A DNA stretch of 64,000 nucleotides from Paraphaeosphaeria minitans (taxonomy: Eukaryota; Ascomycota; Dothideomycetes; Pleosporales; Didymosphaeriaceae), in the NCBI GenBank assembly GCA_015832175.1, contig WJXW01000004.1, forward strand, positions 3,472,001 through 3,536,000. The letters are read 5' to 3'. Position 1 is the first letter of the stretch, and every line of letters starts with the position of its first letter. The notes below the pieces were generated by a model. It searched no databases. It had not been told where the DNA came from and saw nothing but the letters and a program-made list of their open reading frames with translations. The position numbers were made by a program, and so were the translations under genes. Of this stretch, positions 44,300 through 54,734 are shown piece after piece.

Positions 44300-45024
44300 A
44301 TGGCAGCGACGCTCGCCCGCCTCTTGGCTATCTTGGTCGCTTTCATCCAGTTAACAGCAGTGGTGGCCGACTTCGATCTTTATCAAGTTTCTGGCAGTTC
44401 CCCTATTCATCACCACGGCAGGTCACTGCATATAACTGCTCCAGGTCCGGGCCTACCTTTACCGCCATTCAACTATGGCTGGCAGATTTTCGATTGGAAC
44501 AACGAGCCTACGTGTGACCAACTCTTCCAGGCTCCCTTCTACCAGAACAAGAGAGATCTGAGCCACGGCCGGCTTGGCATAAATTGCGTAGGCAGGTGCG
44601 GAATCACGGATGTAAGACTTGCAACCAAAGATACCTTCTTTCCCTGAAAGCTAACCTTCCCTAGCCACCATGGGCCAATGTTCAGCGCCTCGAGATGCAC
44701 TTCACGAACCAATACCACGCGACTATCTACAAGGACGATGGATACGAGCGGGACGGCGGATGGAAGTGGACATTGTGGGGCGTCAACGGCAAAAACTACG
44801 GAGAGTGCTTCACGTATGACAATCACGACTTGGACTGCAAATATCCGGAGACAGGCGGGCACTTTGAAGTCTCTCGAAAGTTCCGTTGCAGTCCGAACGA
44901 CCACGATATTACGGCCGAGTGGATCAACCAGAGATATATGGAGCAGGGTGGAGAAACCATGGGCCACAAGTACCACGGCAAGAGGGCGGTTGACAACGCG
45001 ACTGCGATCGCTTGGATAGGTTAA
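44300..45024 (+). CDS. Secreted cysteine-rich protein, paralogue 2 of 3
   Basis: Two exons, 44300-44611 and 44665-45024, with one 53-nt intron at the array's conserved position (after CGITD, phase 0, GCTAAC branch). The product is 223 aa. Residues 1-23 form a signal peptide (LLAILVAFIQLTAVVA). Shared landmarks are PTCDQL, DLSHGRLGINC, CG, LEMHFTN, TIYKDDGY, GWKWTLWGVNGKNYGECF, DCK and RKFRC. It has a longer N-terminal insertion (IHHHGRSLHITAPGPGLPLP) than its neighbours. The C-terminus KYHGKRAVDNATAIAWIG is unique, but DNATAIAW resembles GNETAVEW in paralogue 3. It is the only copy without introns in the second half, so it either lost them or predates their gain. Function unknown. Confidence 0.8.
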
Positions 45025-45560
45025 GCTGCCAATCATCAGAGCCCTCTCGATCATCATAAAGGCTTGGCATGGTCAGGGTATCAAGTTCCCGAATGCCTTC
45101 TTTTGTGCTGAAGGTTTGGTCGCCGGGCGCTAGATATGAAATGAAGAATACATTGTGGAAAATGTCGTCCAAATTCCAGCTTTTTATGACTGTTTTACAA
45201 AACCTACAGTAAATCTGCTATAGATCCCAACAATATGTGATCTCGTGTGGAAAAGAGATGGTTCGTCACCGGCGCTACTACTTCGATGCCATGGTGGGCC
45301 TGGCGCGTGCGGTACTGTGAAGGGAATGAGATCTAGGCGTATCTACGTGCCTTGCGGACCACCGCACGTGCCTCTACCTACGTACCTTCACCTCTTGAGT
45401 CTCACTAGCGGCCCTAAGAAGCGCCACCTGCCCTTAATAAGCACACCACCCCGGTACCTACGAGCACTCGTCTCCTTTCTTCTTCTTACGAACCACCCTG
45501 ATCTCCCAACGGCTTCTCGGAAAAGCTTCTACAGACACACTTGAAGTTACACAGCTCGCC
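45025..45560. other. Spacer between paralogues 2 and 3
   Basis: No gene seen. Contains CCTACCTACGTACC words around 45373-45390 and a CT-rich leader before 45560. Confidence 0.5.
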
Positions 45561-46292
45561 ATGTCGGCGAAACTCGCATACGTCCTGACCGTTCTGCTCG
45601 CTTCGGCAAACTTCGACCTTTGCCACATCCATGGCGTAAAGGCCGAAGGCCCTTTCCCCGGTACTGAGATCAACATTTGGCAGCTCCAGAACGACAATCC
45701 TACATGCGACCAAGTTAAGCAGTTGGCTGGGTGGTGCGATAACAGCGACCTCTCCCATGGCCGAAGGGGCATTCGCTGCGAGGGCAAGTGTGGCTACGGT
45801 GACGTACGTTTTGCCTTCGGGACCGGGGAAATACCCTTCATGGCTCCACGCAGTAATGTATGACGAGCTGCCATGCTGACGCTCTCCAGGCACCTTGGCC
45901 CGACGTCAAGCTCGTCGAGATGCACTTCACCAACAAACCCCCTCTACCACTTCACCATTTACAAAGACCGTGGCTACGCCGCTGGCGACGGTGGATGGCG
46001 CTGGTATCTATACGGCACCGATGGCAAGTCGTATGGCGAGTGCTTTGCGTGGGGTAATTACTCCATCCTACATGTTCTAACGTGAGGGGACGAAAGATAA
46101 CTCCAAGCAGGCAACTACAACTGGGACTGCAAGTGGCCAGACAAGAATTTGGCGGGCAAGGGCTACCGCAAGTTCCGCTGCCTTACCAATGTCGGCGCCA
46201 ACACCATTAGCGATGCTTTCAAAAAGGAGGGCGGTAAAATCCTCGCAGAGATCGGAAATGGCAATGAGACTGCGGTGGAGTGGAAGGCCTGA
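45561..46292 (+). pseudogene. Secreted cysteine-rich protein, paralogue 3 of 3, with a one-base frameshift
   Basis: Exons 45561-45803, 45890-46053 and 46111-46292 are inferred from conserved positions and good splice sites. The signal peptide is short (LAYVLTVLLASANF). PTCDQV, DLSHGRRGIRC, CGYGD, the conserved phase-0 intron and LVEMHFTN follow in one frame. FTIYKDRGY, GWRWYLYGTDGKSYGECF, WDCK, RKFRC and NGNETAVEW follow in the next frame. The break coincides with a run of five C at 45938-45942; the summed exon length is one base more than a multiple of three. Either a base was gained, leaving a truncated product, or the assembly has a homopolymer error. The second intron here (after CFAWG) is in a different place from intron 3 of paralogue 1. 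Confidence 0.68.
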
Positions 46293-46961
46293 GCCTTGCA
46301 AAGATGATGTCGTCGAGGCTCGTTGGTATGATCGGTTCGGCTCTTGAGATCACGGTTTAGCTGAAGCGCGAGCTTGAGCGGGGCGGCGATCAAGTTACAA
46401 CTTCCTGGGTATTATGAGTTAGGAACGGAAAATTACAATCCAAGATGTAATCGATACATTTTCCTTCTGCGCGCCTGCGCTAGCGTGATTAATTGATTAA
46501 TCCATCAATGTCATTCAGGCCATATTTCTACACAATGGACACTGAGTCATATATGGTTCCGAATTGCATTAGGAGCTTAGAGGTTCGTGAATCTTTTCAG
46601 TATGGATGATGGACTTCTTCTTCCTGCGGCTGAAGAATCAGCATTTTTGGTTCATGTGGACTGTGTACCAGCATCCTTGAAAAGAAAAAAAATCATAGTT
46701 TTGAAATACAGGTTTACTAGTCATCATTATTTAGGCAACGAGTCGTAAAATATTGAGTCTTCGTTGCTAGTCTACATCTCAGAATGCTACGGAGCTTGAA
46801 ACGCTGCATCAGGCTTTCTTACCCTGAAATTGTATGGCCAGATTCGTGAAGCAATGGCCACATCTGCTGGAAATACCAGCAGATTCTCCCAGGTAAGTGG
46901 AAAGTGCCTCTCTACATGATGAGAGAGCCATCATTCAGAGGATCCAGATCTACTGTTGACA
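46293..46961. other. Spacer downstream of the array, nothing recognised
   Basis: AT-rich relative to its surroundings (46430-46860). No gene, repeat or transposon end could be supported. Confidence 0.5.
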
Positions 46962-49229
46962 TCAACTCACTCTAAAAGCCCCCTTCAAATGTCCTCGCTC
47001 ACGCAGCCGCTTCTCGTCGGCATTCAGCATGACTTCGCATGTAGGAAATGGTGGCTTCTGAGCACCATCAGCTCGCGTGGCCGTTGTAACGTCGAGAATG
47101 AGCTCTTCCACGCTCATATTGTCGAAATCCCGAACGAACGCCTTCGTACGGGCATCTTCCTCGCAATGTTCGGCGAACTCTGCCGCAAAGGCCTCGACGT
47201 TCAACCGACCCAGTGCCCACATGGAAGCTCTATGGAAAGCTCCGACGTTGTGATTTTCCAGAAGCGCGTAGTTGCTAGTGAAGGGATTCTCAGGCTCCTT
47301 CATCTTGTGCTTCTTCGCTCTATTTTCGTCTGGAGGACCAGTGTCGTCCTCCCGCTGGCGCTTTGCGTGCTTGGTGCACACTTCTCGATCAGCGAGCAGA
47401 GCTTTCATGTCGAGCTTGCCGTACGTGGCCGCCCACGCGAGGGCGAACTCCTTCTCTTGGATCGTGAAGCCCTGCTCGTCCTCCAAACTCAACTGCGAGA
47501 TGGTGAAATGAACTCCGTCTTGGCTATATTTGGTATACTCACCGGCGTACGGCCACGCGATGGCGTGAACGTACTCGTCATGGGGCGTCGTGTTGTAAGC
47601 CATGCACCAACCCAGAATCGGGTAATCCTTCTTGGCCCGGACCGTGTACGAAGTTGCCTCTTCCTTCATGAAGCCCAGCCCATCCCGAGCGATCCTGTCC
47701 CAGGTGCGTCGCCGGAACCACTTCAGCGGCCACGCTTGTGGGGTGAAGCTCTGGCAGAAATCGTCGACGTCTGTAGACCCGACGTCGACGTGTCCGGGAT
47801 AGGCAGCGCTCATATCTGCTAGACTGGTCTCGAGTAGCGTCAAAGGACCATTCGTGTCCCAGAGGGGAGAGAATGAGTAGCCAAAACTAACCTGCTCCCA
47901 TGAATTCCCCATCTCGCGGACACGACTGAGAGGCCCGTCCCGCTGGAAGCTGGGTTCTTCGAGCGTTCTGCTTGCAAAGCGATGAGAAGCACAGTAGAAC
48001 AAATTTGCAATCTCGTGCAAGACTGTTACAGCGAGGCCGAAAACGATGAAGAGATAGCCACGCTGGCTGAAAGAGGACCTACCCAATGCGTGTAGGGTCT
48101 TGAACTTTTCTGGACTGAGTACAATGTGAGAAGCATCGGGATTGTCCAAGTCGATTTCCGCTATACAGTACGCGTTCGTCTTGAAGCCCGCTGTAGTATC
48201 GACCGAGTAACCATCATCCCCGACAGACAAGTAGGTAGTTTCGGCGAGGTTCGAAAGGATGCTTCGTACAGCATGTTGTCTTTGTTCCTTCGTAAGTTGT
48301 TCGGCTGGAGGGTCAATGTACGCACGCCCATTGTGATCTCGCTTGATTACTCCGGCAGCAACGTGCTCGTACCAAGACCAACAGCTTGGAGTGGTAAGAA
48401 ACATCGAGGCAAGACGCAACACAGGCTGCAATAGATGCCAATGCTGATCACTCACGTCCAGCCATCGTTCTCGAGATAGCAGTGGATGGATGCTGTTGCA
48501 AAGCTCGTTGAACGGGAGCCAACGGTCTACTGCGTTTGCCATCGCATTCGACCGATACAAATCTGACTGCCGCACGACCTGTCCGACTACGAATGTCGTG
48601 TAGAAGCTATTACTATTAATTACAGGCACCTCATCCGGATTGGTCTTAGCAAGGCTTCGAGGATCCGCCAGCAATGCCTTCAAACGATTATACCATTGAG
48701 AATCTGGAGAATCCTGAAGAATTGTCGAGATTGCCTCCAAGAACTCGCTACGTGTGATTCTAGGACGTAGTTTCGGTGCAGAAGTGCTGTCCAAGTCAAC
48801 CTCGAGTGGCGCTGGCGTCTGTAGTGAGTGCTTGCTGCAAGTATTGCCGCGACGAGATGCGCCTTGAGGCAAGAGTATACTGAACAAGTGCTGGCGGTTG
48901 ATCATTGGAAGTTCCTCCGGGGAGGGAAGTGATGCAATCCAGTCGTGCTTCAACTTGTACTCATCTGCGTTTTCCCCCTGGTTCGCAACCGTTCTAAGAG
49001 CCTTCCAGAACGTCCTGGGAAAGTTGCGCACAACCCGAATAGAATGGCCGAAATGCTTGGCTTGGAGCTGTCTTGACGCAGCGCCGCCATTCGAGGCCAG
49101 AAATTTGCAGATGAGCGCGATCATCTCGCTGTCATCTGGACAGGTCAACTGCAACGTCTCTGCGCGCGAGGAGTCGGCTTCACGCTTCAGGCTGACGCCT
49201 GGAAGCGTGAAAATGGGGGGTTGTGCCAT
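46962..49229 (-). CDS. Large unrecognised fungal protein with a degenerate HE-x-x-N site
   Basis: Open from 49382, but the preferred start is the ATG at 49229 (MAQPPIFTLPGVSLKREA), giving 755 aa without introns. The sequence is mostly ordered rather than low complexity. A hydrophobic segment YLFIVFGLAVTVLHEIANLF lies near residues 440-460: a helix with HE as in zincin proteases (HExxH), but the second His is Asn. It is followed by aromatic blocks (WEQVSFGYSF, WPLKWFRRRTWDRIARDG) and a basic, possibly nuclear segment (KRQREDD, ENRAKKHKMKE). If related to metalloproteases it has lost the site and is probably inactive. No family is assigned. A long opposite-strand frame (46956-47822) is a shadow. 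Confidence 0.65.
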   Translation of the reverse strand: MAQPPIFTLPGVSLKREADSSRAETLQLTCPDDSEMIALICKFLASNGGAASRQLQAKHFGHSIRVVRNFPRTFWKALRTVANQGENADEYKLKHDWIASLPSPEELPMINRQHLFSILLPQGASRRGNTCSKHSLQTPAPLEVDLDSTSAPKLRPRITRSEFLEAISTILQDSPDSQWYNRLKALLADPRSLAKTNPDEVPVINSNSFYTTFVVGQVVRQSDLYRSNAMANAVDRWLPFNELCNSIHPLLSRERWLDVSDQHWHLLQPVLRLASMFLTTPSCWSWYEHVAAGVIKRDHNGRAYIDPPAEQLTKEQRQHAVRSILSNLAETTYLSVGDDGYSVDTTAGFKTNAYCIAEIDLDNPDASHIVLSPEKFKTLHALGRSSFSQRGYLFIVFGLAVTVLHEIANLFYCASHRFASRTLEEPSFQRDGPLSRVREMGNSWEQVSFGYSFSPLWDTNGPLTLLETSLADMSAAYPGHVDVGSTDVDDFCQSFTPQAWPLKWFRRRTWDRIARDGLGFMKEEATSYTVRAKKDYPILGWCMAYNTTPHDEYVHAIAWPYAGEYTKYSQDGVHFTISQLSLEDEQGFTIQEKEFALAWAATYGKLDMKALLADREVCTKHAKRQREDDTGPPDENRAKKHKMKEPENPFTSNYALLENHNVGAFHRASMWALGRLNVEAFAAEFAEHCEEDARTKAFVRDFDNMSVEELILDVTTATRADGAQKPPFPTCEVMLNADEKRLRERGHLKGAFRVS

Positions 49230-52061
49230 TTCCCCGAGGGCTGACTGTGCTTCAAAGCAATCCAGGGTGGGCAGCGAGTTGTAGGGAAGTATCAAATGAC
49301 GACTTCTTATAGGGAAAGCTAGTGCCTCGTTTGTAGAGCAGCTGATGAGTATGGGCCCCGTCTGCAGCAGAATAAAATACATTCAACCCAAAAGCTGCGC
49401 AATAAGGCCGCCTAACCTTTCACCCAGGTCAAGTCTAGTTACTCACAACATATTTTTCACGAGATTTGCAAACGCAACATTGTGCATCGCTGTATTTAAT
49501 AAGAGGTGGTACCCTCGTAGCTGCTACACAAAGCATTGTTAACGCACGAGGAGCTCACAATCATGACCCCGGGTATAACTCGCACATTGTGTTCTTAACC
49601 TCTGAGCGATCATCTCGAACTTGCTCTGTAGTTCGTCTTTCAGATTGTGACCTTATGCGTGTTCCTAGAGTACCTCACCCCCATGCTCGATCGTAAGGTC
49701 GAACACCGCCGATGTGCCATCATCAAGATAACAGAACAGAACAGAGAAGTACATGCTAAGAAATGACTCAACTCACTGAGATGTCGTATAAGATGAAGTA
49801 TGATACATGCTGCTCCTGAATCGAAAGAAGTCGGTGACACTCTTTTTCAGGTACACCGCGATGATAATTCCATACCTGACCACAGCATAATTCAACCTCT
49901 CTTACACTCCCTCAAAATCGCCGGCTTCCGTCCTAGGATCCAGGCTTTCCATGAGCACCTATTTTGTACAGAACCATCCAGCTCGGCTTTCAAATTGAGG
50001 TATGCACCTCCTTTGCTTCGCTTCGAGCAAGCTCGATGACGGCTGCCAAGAGCTTGTCGTAGGCAGCTTCGGAGATGTCTTGATCTGTTCGGCTGGGAGG
50101 ACTTGGTGGAGAGCTCTAGAGTTTGAACAGCAATTTTGTTGAGGGTAGGTACCTAGCAGTCGTCGTTGCACACGAAAAATTCAGCACGAGTGTCGATGCT
50201 GGCTTCGAAAGTGGTGAAAGTGCAGTGCTGTCCTTCCCAAGACGCAGCATATCTGCGGATGATCCATTCTCCGAGTTTCGCTGCACCGACGACACATTGC
50301 GCATATCGATCCGCGTTTTGGCTGGGGAGCTCGGTACTTGAAAGCGCACGAAGCAGTGTATTCTGGCGTAGGTAGCCACTGGACGTGATGGATGGCTCGT
50401 GCTTGTCATTCGTTCTCCGGGTAGAATAATAATGAATTCCTGCAGCCGTTACCTAGTAAAGACCACGTTTCTCAAGGCTCGTTTCGAGATTTGTCTTGGG
50501 CATTCTTCTCGTTGTCAACCTTCCTTTGCCGCAGCGCTTTCGTGGCCGTCTTCTTCTTCATCTCAGTCTGTTCTACATCCCACGTCCTCCGATGGCGTGT
50601 CTCCATTGTCTCCGTGACAATGTGATGATCGGTATTCAAGTTAGCCACGCACCTAGCAAGTGATGTTTGCGCGTTCGTCAGTTCAAGAGATAACATCCCA
50701 GCGCTGTCCATAACACGTTGTGAAGCTAAACAGAGGGGAAAGATTCTTCAGCTTCCCAAGAGGCTTGATGCATATGCTTCCTGGATTCTGCCATGGGATT
50801 GTCTGAAGTTTTCCTGAATGGTCAAGCAGCCAGCCAGCCAGCCATCCCAAAGACACGGCTCTCAATTGCGACCGGATGTAGATCTTACTGACCAAAGCTC
50901 AGACACGGGCTGTACGGCCGTACACGTACTCCTACCTACCACACACGCTGCGGCAAGAATCCGGCAAGGAGGGACCAACCTTTTCAACATCATGACGGAT
51001 CCAAATGGATGCAAACCCTCAGCCGGCACCCGGCAACCCTTGCACAAGATGTACTGTCGTGCCCGTGAAAGATCGGCGTGGTCGCCCCTCGGTTTTTTAA
51101 TTTTATTTTCCAGCTTCACCTGCCCTCCTCGGTTGAAGTTGATGTCCATGTGCACGTTTAACGTGTGTGGCTGCGGTTCCATGGCTACCTACCGCGCGCC
51201 CGCGCTGCACAAGCGTAGGTATAGCCTCCACTCTTACCGCCAACGCCCCCTATTCCGACCCAAAGCGTCGCGAGCGTGTGGCGCGTCGAGGAAAGTCGTG
51301 CGACCCGTGGTTGTCATTCCACGCTTCGCGTTCTGCACCGCGTGGGTTTTATTTACCGCTCGGAGCCGTCTGCTGCTTCTGGTGTTAGTGTATCGGATGG
51401 GTCTGTTTCAAAATTTGACAAATATAGAGCAGAGGAACAAGCCGAGCAGTCCCAAAGCAAGAGACATGGTGGTGTGAATATGCCATGTAGCGCACCTCAG
51501 CAGCAAACAGAAGCTTGGCCGTATTTCCAATTTTGTCCTGTGATGCGAGCTCCATTCTCTCTGGAAAAAGCCGCGCCAGACACGATGGACACCACCTTAG
51601 ACGACTTGAGCGCTCAGCTCCATCTGGACTTCCCCGCCTAAATCAGTCCAACGCTCGGCTGTACCATGATAGAAGGGCTCTCGGTTGCTCTCCGAACTTT
51701 GGCATGTCCATGAATGGTGTAGTTAATAGCCACGTCTGCCTCCCGTTACGCGTTATCCGGCTGTAGAGACTTCTTGTTGGTGCAAGATTCAGAATATCAT
51801 CAGCCAGTCCGCGGGTTCATGCATGGCTAGAGTGACGCTAACAGCTGCTAGAAGACATCGTTCGAACTTACACAAGGGCGAGGCGCCTAATGAGTAATAC
51901 CGCGAAGGAACCGAGGCTGAGTGTGTGGTTGGTAAAGAACACGGAGATGAACGAGGGTGACTGGGTGTGGTCGGGGGGACCCTGTATGGAGTCGATGATG
52001 GGAGCAGCGGATGAGCACGGCAGCGGGTGAAAGGCTATCAGGTGATGGATGGATAGAAAGG

Positions 52062-52084
52062 AAGGAAGGAAGGAAGGAAGGACG
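52062..52084. repeat. GGAA microsatellite
   Basis: About five copies of GGAA/GAAG in a row. Confidence 0.9.
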
Positions 52085-52546
52085 AGAGGGACAACTGATG
52101 GAGGCAAGGTCCAAGCCACATCCGGTCCGTCTGTTTCATCAACACTTCTCCAGCTGCTAAGTACTTCTGGAAACATCGAGGGGATATAAAATTTGGGTGT
52201 CGTTAGCTATGCTTCGGAAAGAATGCCACGATGCTAATCGTTCTGGACTACCGTTAGCGCAAACGATGGTGTGAGACTTCAACGTAGATGTCGAACCGGC
52301 TCCGGAAAGGTCACTAGCCCGCCCGAATTCTTTTAAGCGCAGGAGAAATACGAACACTCAGTATACGGGCGGTGGGTGTTCGCCGTAGCAAGTGCTCGCG
52401 CTCGTCGCGAGCTACCGTAGAGGAGCGCATGCGCGTTGCAGTGGAGACTGCAGTCCCTTCCACTGGGTGAGAAGACATTCGCCAACGTCCAACAAGGACC
52501 TGGACAATTGGGGTAATCACAGTCCGTTGCTATCGTGATAGCATGG

Positions 52547-52605
52547 CAGCGATAGGTCTGAGGCAAGCATCTCAGGTAGCGATAGGTCTGAGGAAAGCAT
52601 CCCAG
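52547..52605. repeat. Direct repeat, 30-bp unit, two copies
   Basis: Two copies of GCGATAGGTCTGAGGCAAGC plus ATCTCAGGTA, differing at about three positions. Confidence 0.8.
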
Positions 52606-53077
52606 GCCGTCGTTCTGGACTTTGTGGGTATTCTGAAAGCACAGCGAATTGCGACAATACCGAATGCACCATGCTGGGAGCACACGTGGCCGCGCATACC
52701 TAAGCATGGTCCACCCTCCGTCACAAAGCATAAAACGCCACACACCATGCAAAGAATGCGGTGACAGGCGCATAATGCAAAGGCTTGGAGTGCACAGGGT
52801 CCACAGAAGCAGACACCCGAAGAGATGACGTTGGTTTACAGCTCGGTTGTGCCCGTGGCGATGTCGGGTCTGGCGATCACACAAGAGGATGGCTAGGTAT
52901 GGGTAGTAGGTAGGTACCTACTCAACGGCCTCGGTCAGGGGGGAAGGTATTTTTGAGCAGGTTAGTCGAGTGATTAGGCTTGGCAAGTGGTCCGCGGGGA
53001 CTTGTCTTCGATACTCGGCTTGAATTGGCAGTCGTCATTTGCAATCTACGATACCTCGTGGTAGCCACGTGCTACGA

Positions 53078-53135
53078 TGGGTAGGTGGGTAGATGGGTAG
53101 GTGGGTAGATGGGTAGGTGGGTAGATGGGTAGGTA
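53078..53135. repeat. 16-bp tandem repeat GTAGGTGGGTAGATGG
   Basis: Three to four copies of GGTAGGTGGGTAGATG, a variant of the TAGGTAGG words common throughout the window. Confidence 0.9.
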
Positions 53136-53189
53136 GCAATGGAGCCGGCCGCAGTGCGACTCATCGACGACATTAGCTCTGCTGGACGG

Positions 53190-53285
53190 CGCTACGATTG
53201 TTTTCGCCTGGATGCAATCATGCCACGATTGTTCTCGCCTGGATGCAGTCATGTCACGATTGTTTTGGCCTGGATGCGATCATGG
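53190..53285. repeat. 31-bp tandem repeat on ACGATTGTTTTCGCCTGGATG
   Basis: Three copies of CACGATTGTTYTCGCCTGGA followed by TGCAATCATGC, with scattered substitutions. Confidence 0.85.
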
Positions 53286-53504
53286 CATTCGCAGATGATA
53301 ATCGCGCTCGGCTCGTGCTGGCTGACTCGAGGCTGCGAACTGTCACTGTGACATGAGGTTGACAGCGGGTCAACTGTCGTTTTCGCAACATGGCGGCAAT
53401 TGTCGAGCGAGTCAATTGTGACGTGCGCTACAGAGGGGAGCGAAAAGACTAGTGGACACGATGCGTGAATGCCCTTGCAAGCTCGCATCCACCCGTGTGA
53501 TGCA

Positions 53505-53655
53505 GTGTGCAGGCTTCACCTGAATCCTCCATGTAGGTAGTGTGCAGGCTTCACCTGAATCCTCCATGTAGGTAGTGTGCAGGCTTCACCTGAATCCTCC
53601 ATGTAGGTAGTGTGCAGGCTTCACCTGAATCCTCCATGTAGTGTGCAGGCTAGAC
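53505..53655. repeat. 35-bp minisatellite, four copies
   Basis: Units start GTGTGCAGGCTTCACCTGAA and end TCCTCCATGTAGGTA. Three copies are identical over their full length; the fourth lacks the final GTA, and a fifth start (GTGTGCAGGCTAGACCTG) is diverged. Confidence 0.93.
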
Positions 53656-54734
53656 CTGCACGAAACAAAAGTTTCACCAGGTAGTCTAGGTAGTAGGTGC
53701 CCAGGTAGGAGTGGACCTGTGGGGCAAAGTTCAAACCAGAGCCAGTCTTTTCAGGAAAAAGACGGTCCTCAGGCACACCGACGCACCGTTTGCACATCGC
53801 TGTGAGAGCAAGCCAACGACTTGGCCGCTCAAGAATGTCTGGCAGCGTTACCCTTGGTTCCGGGGAAGGGCGAGATGCTCTTGACTCGCGGGCGAGGGTG
53901 ATGAGCTGCCAGAAGAATGCGTACGTACATAGACCCTTGGGACATGCTCTGTGAAGGACTGTGCGAATATCGATCCGACATCTCGTCTCGTCTCGTCTCG
54001 TCTGGTCTGGTCTTTCAGGCAGAATGTGACTGAACGCTGCGCTCGCGTAGCTGCTGGTGTTTGCCCGCTGCCGTCGGGTCTCCACCTATCTGGTAGCACG
54101 CCACATATAGGTGCCCTTCAAAAAGAGACGTCTGCATCAGCCCTTGATTCGTGCCGGGCCAGACCAATGGTCCAGCGGGAGCGGACGTGAATCCCGCCCT
54201 CACGGTCCCCTCCTGATCCAGCAAAGGGTAAAGTATCTGCCAATAACGAAGGCTGTGGCGCAGGCTCCAGTGCCGGCGAACACCCCCTAATGGAATCCTT
54301 CCCTTCCCTTCCCCTCCCCGTGCACCAACTCATCCTCATCGGCCGTCACTGGCGGCGGCGTTGCCCCCATTGCAGGGGTTGCGCGAGACAGCCTGCAGCT
54401 TCTGCCAGGCTTGCCGGTGGATGCTGCTATGGTTCAGGTTGCACGCGAATTAACAACCTTTGCCCGCCGAAGGTCCCCGCAACAACTCCTTTCTGACTCT
54501 CGCACCTTCGATCTTCATTTCCCTCTTCTCAATCACCCTGCCCGCCGCAACAGTTGCTCGCGCCATACGGTCCCAGCCCCTGTCGTCTCAAGGCTTCGTC
54601 TCCGGTCCGAACAACCCCTGCAAGCAAGGTCCCGCCCTCTGCAGAGCCCGTGGCTTCATCCTAGACGATCTTCCGCGCGCATTCTCCATGCTGAAACGAG
54701 TGTGAAGCGAGGACCAGCCGTCTCCTGAAGTTCC

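Larger units (their letters stand above)
49383..54734. other. Gene-poor, repeat-bearing region of about 5.3 kb
   Basis: I find no supportable gene. Frames such as 50818-51477 and 52333-52884 have no recognisable domains, no splice support and unlikely composition. The second half carries several small tandem repeats (listed separately). It lacks the long terminal repeats or transposase-like frames that would mark a mobile element. An AT-rich opening (49400-50200) suggests weak, possibly mutated sequence. The last 450 bp is the leader and promoter of the Far1-like gene. Confidence 0.5.

Noticed and set aside
46956..47822. 288-codon plus-strand frame opposite the large minus-strand gene
   Set aside because: The minus strand holds a 755-codon frame with ordered sequence; the plus frame is its shadow.
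50818..51477. 219-codon frame in the gene-poor tract
   Set aside because: No recognisable family, mixed composition and no splice context; not supportable as a gene.
49383..54734. Degenerate transposon
   Set aside because: No terminal repeats, target-site duplications, transposase or reverse-transcriptase-like frames could be seen.
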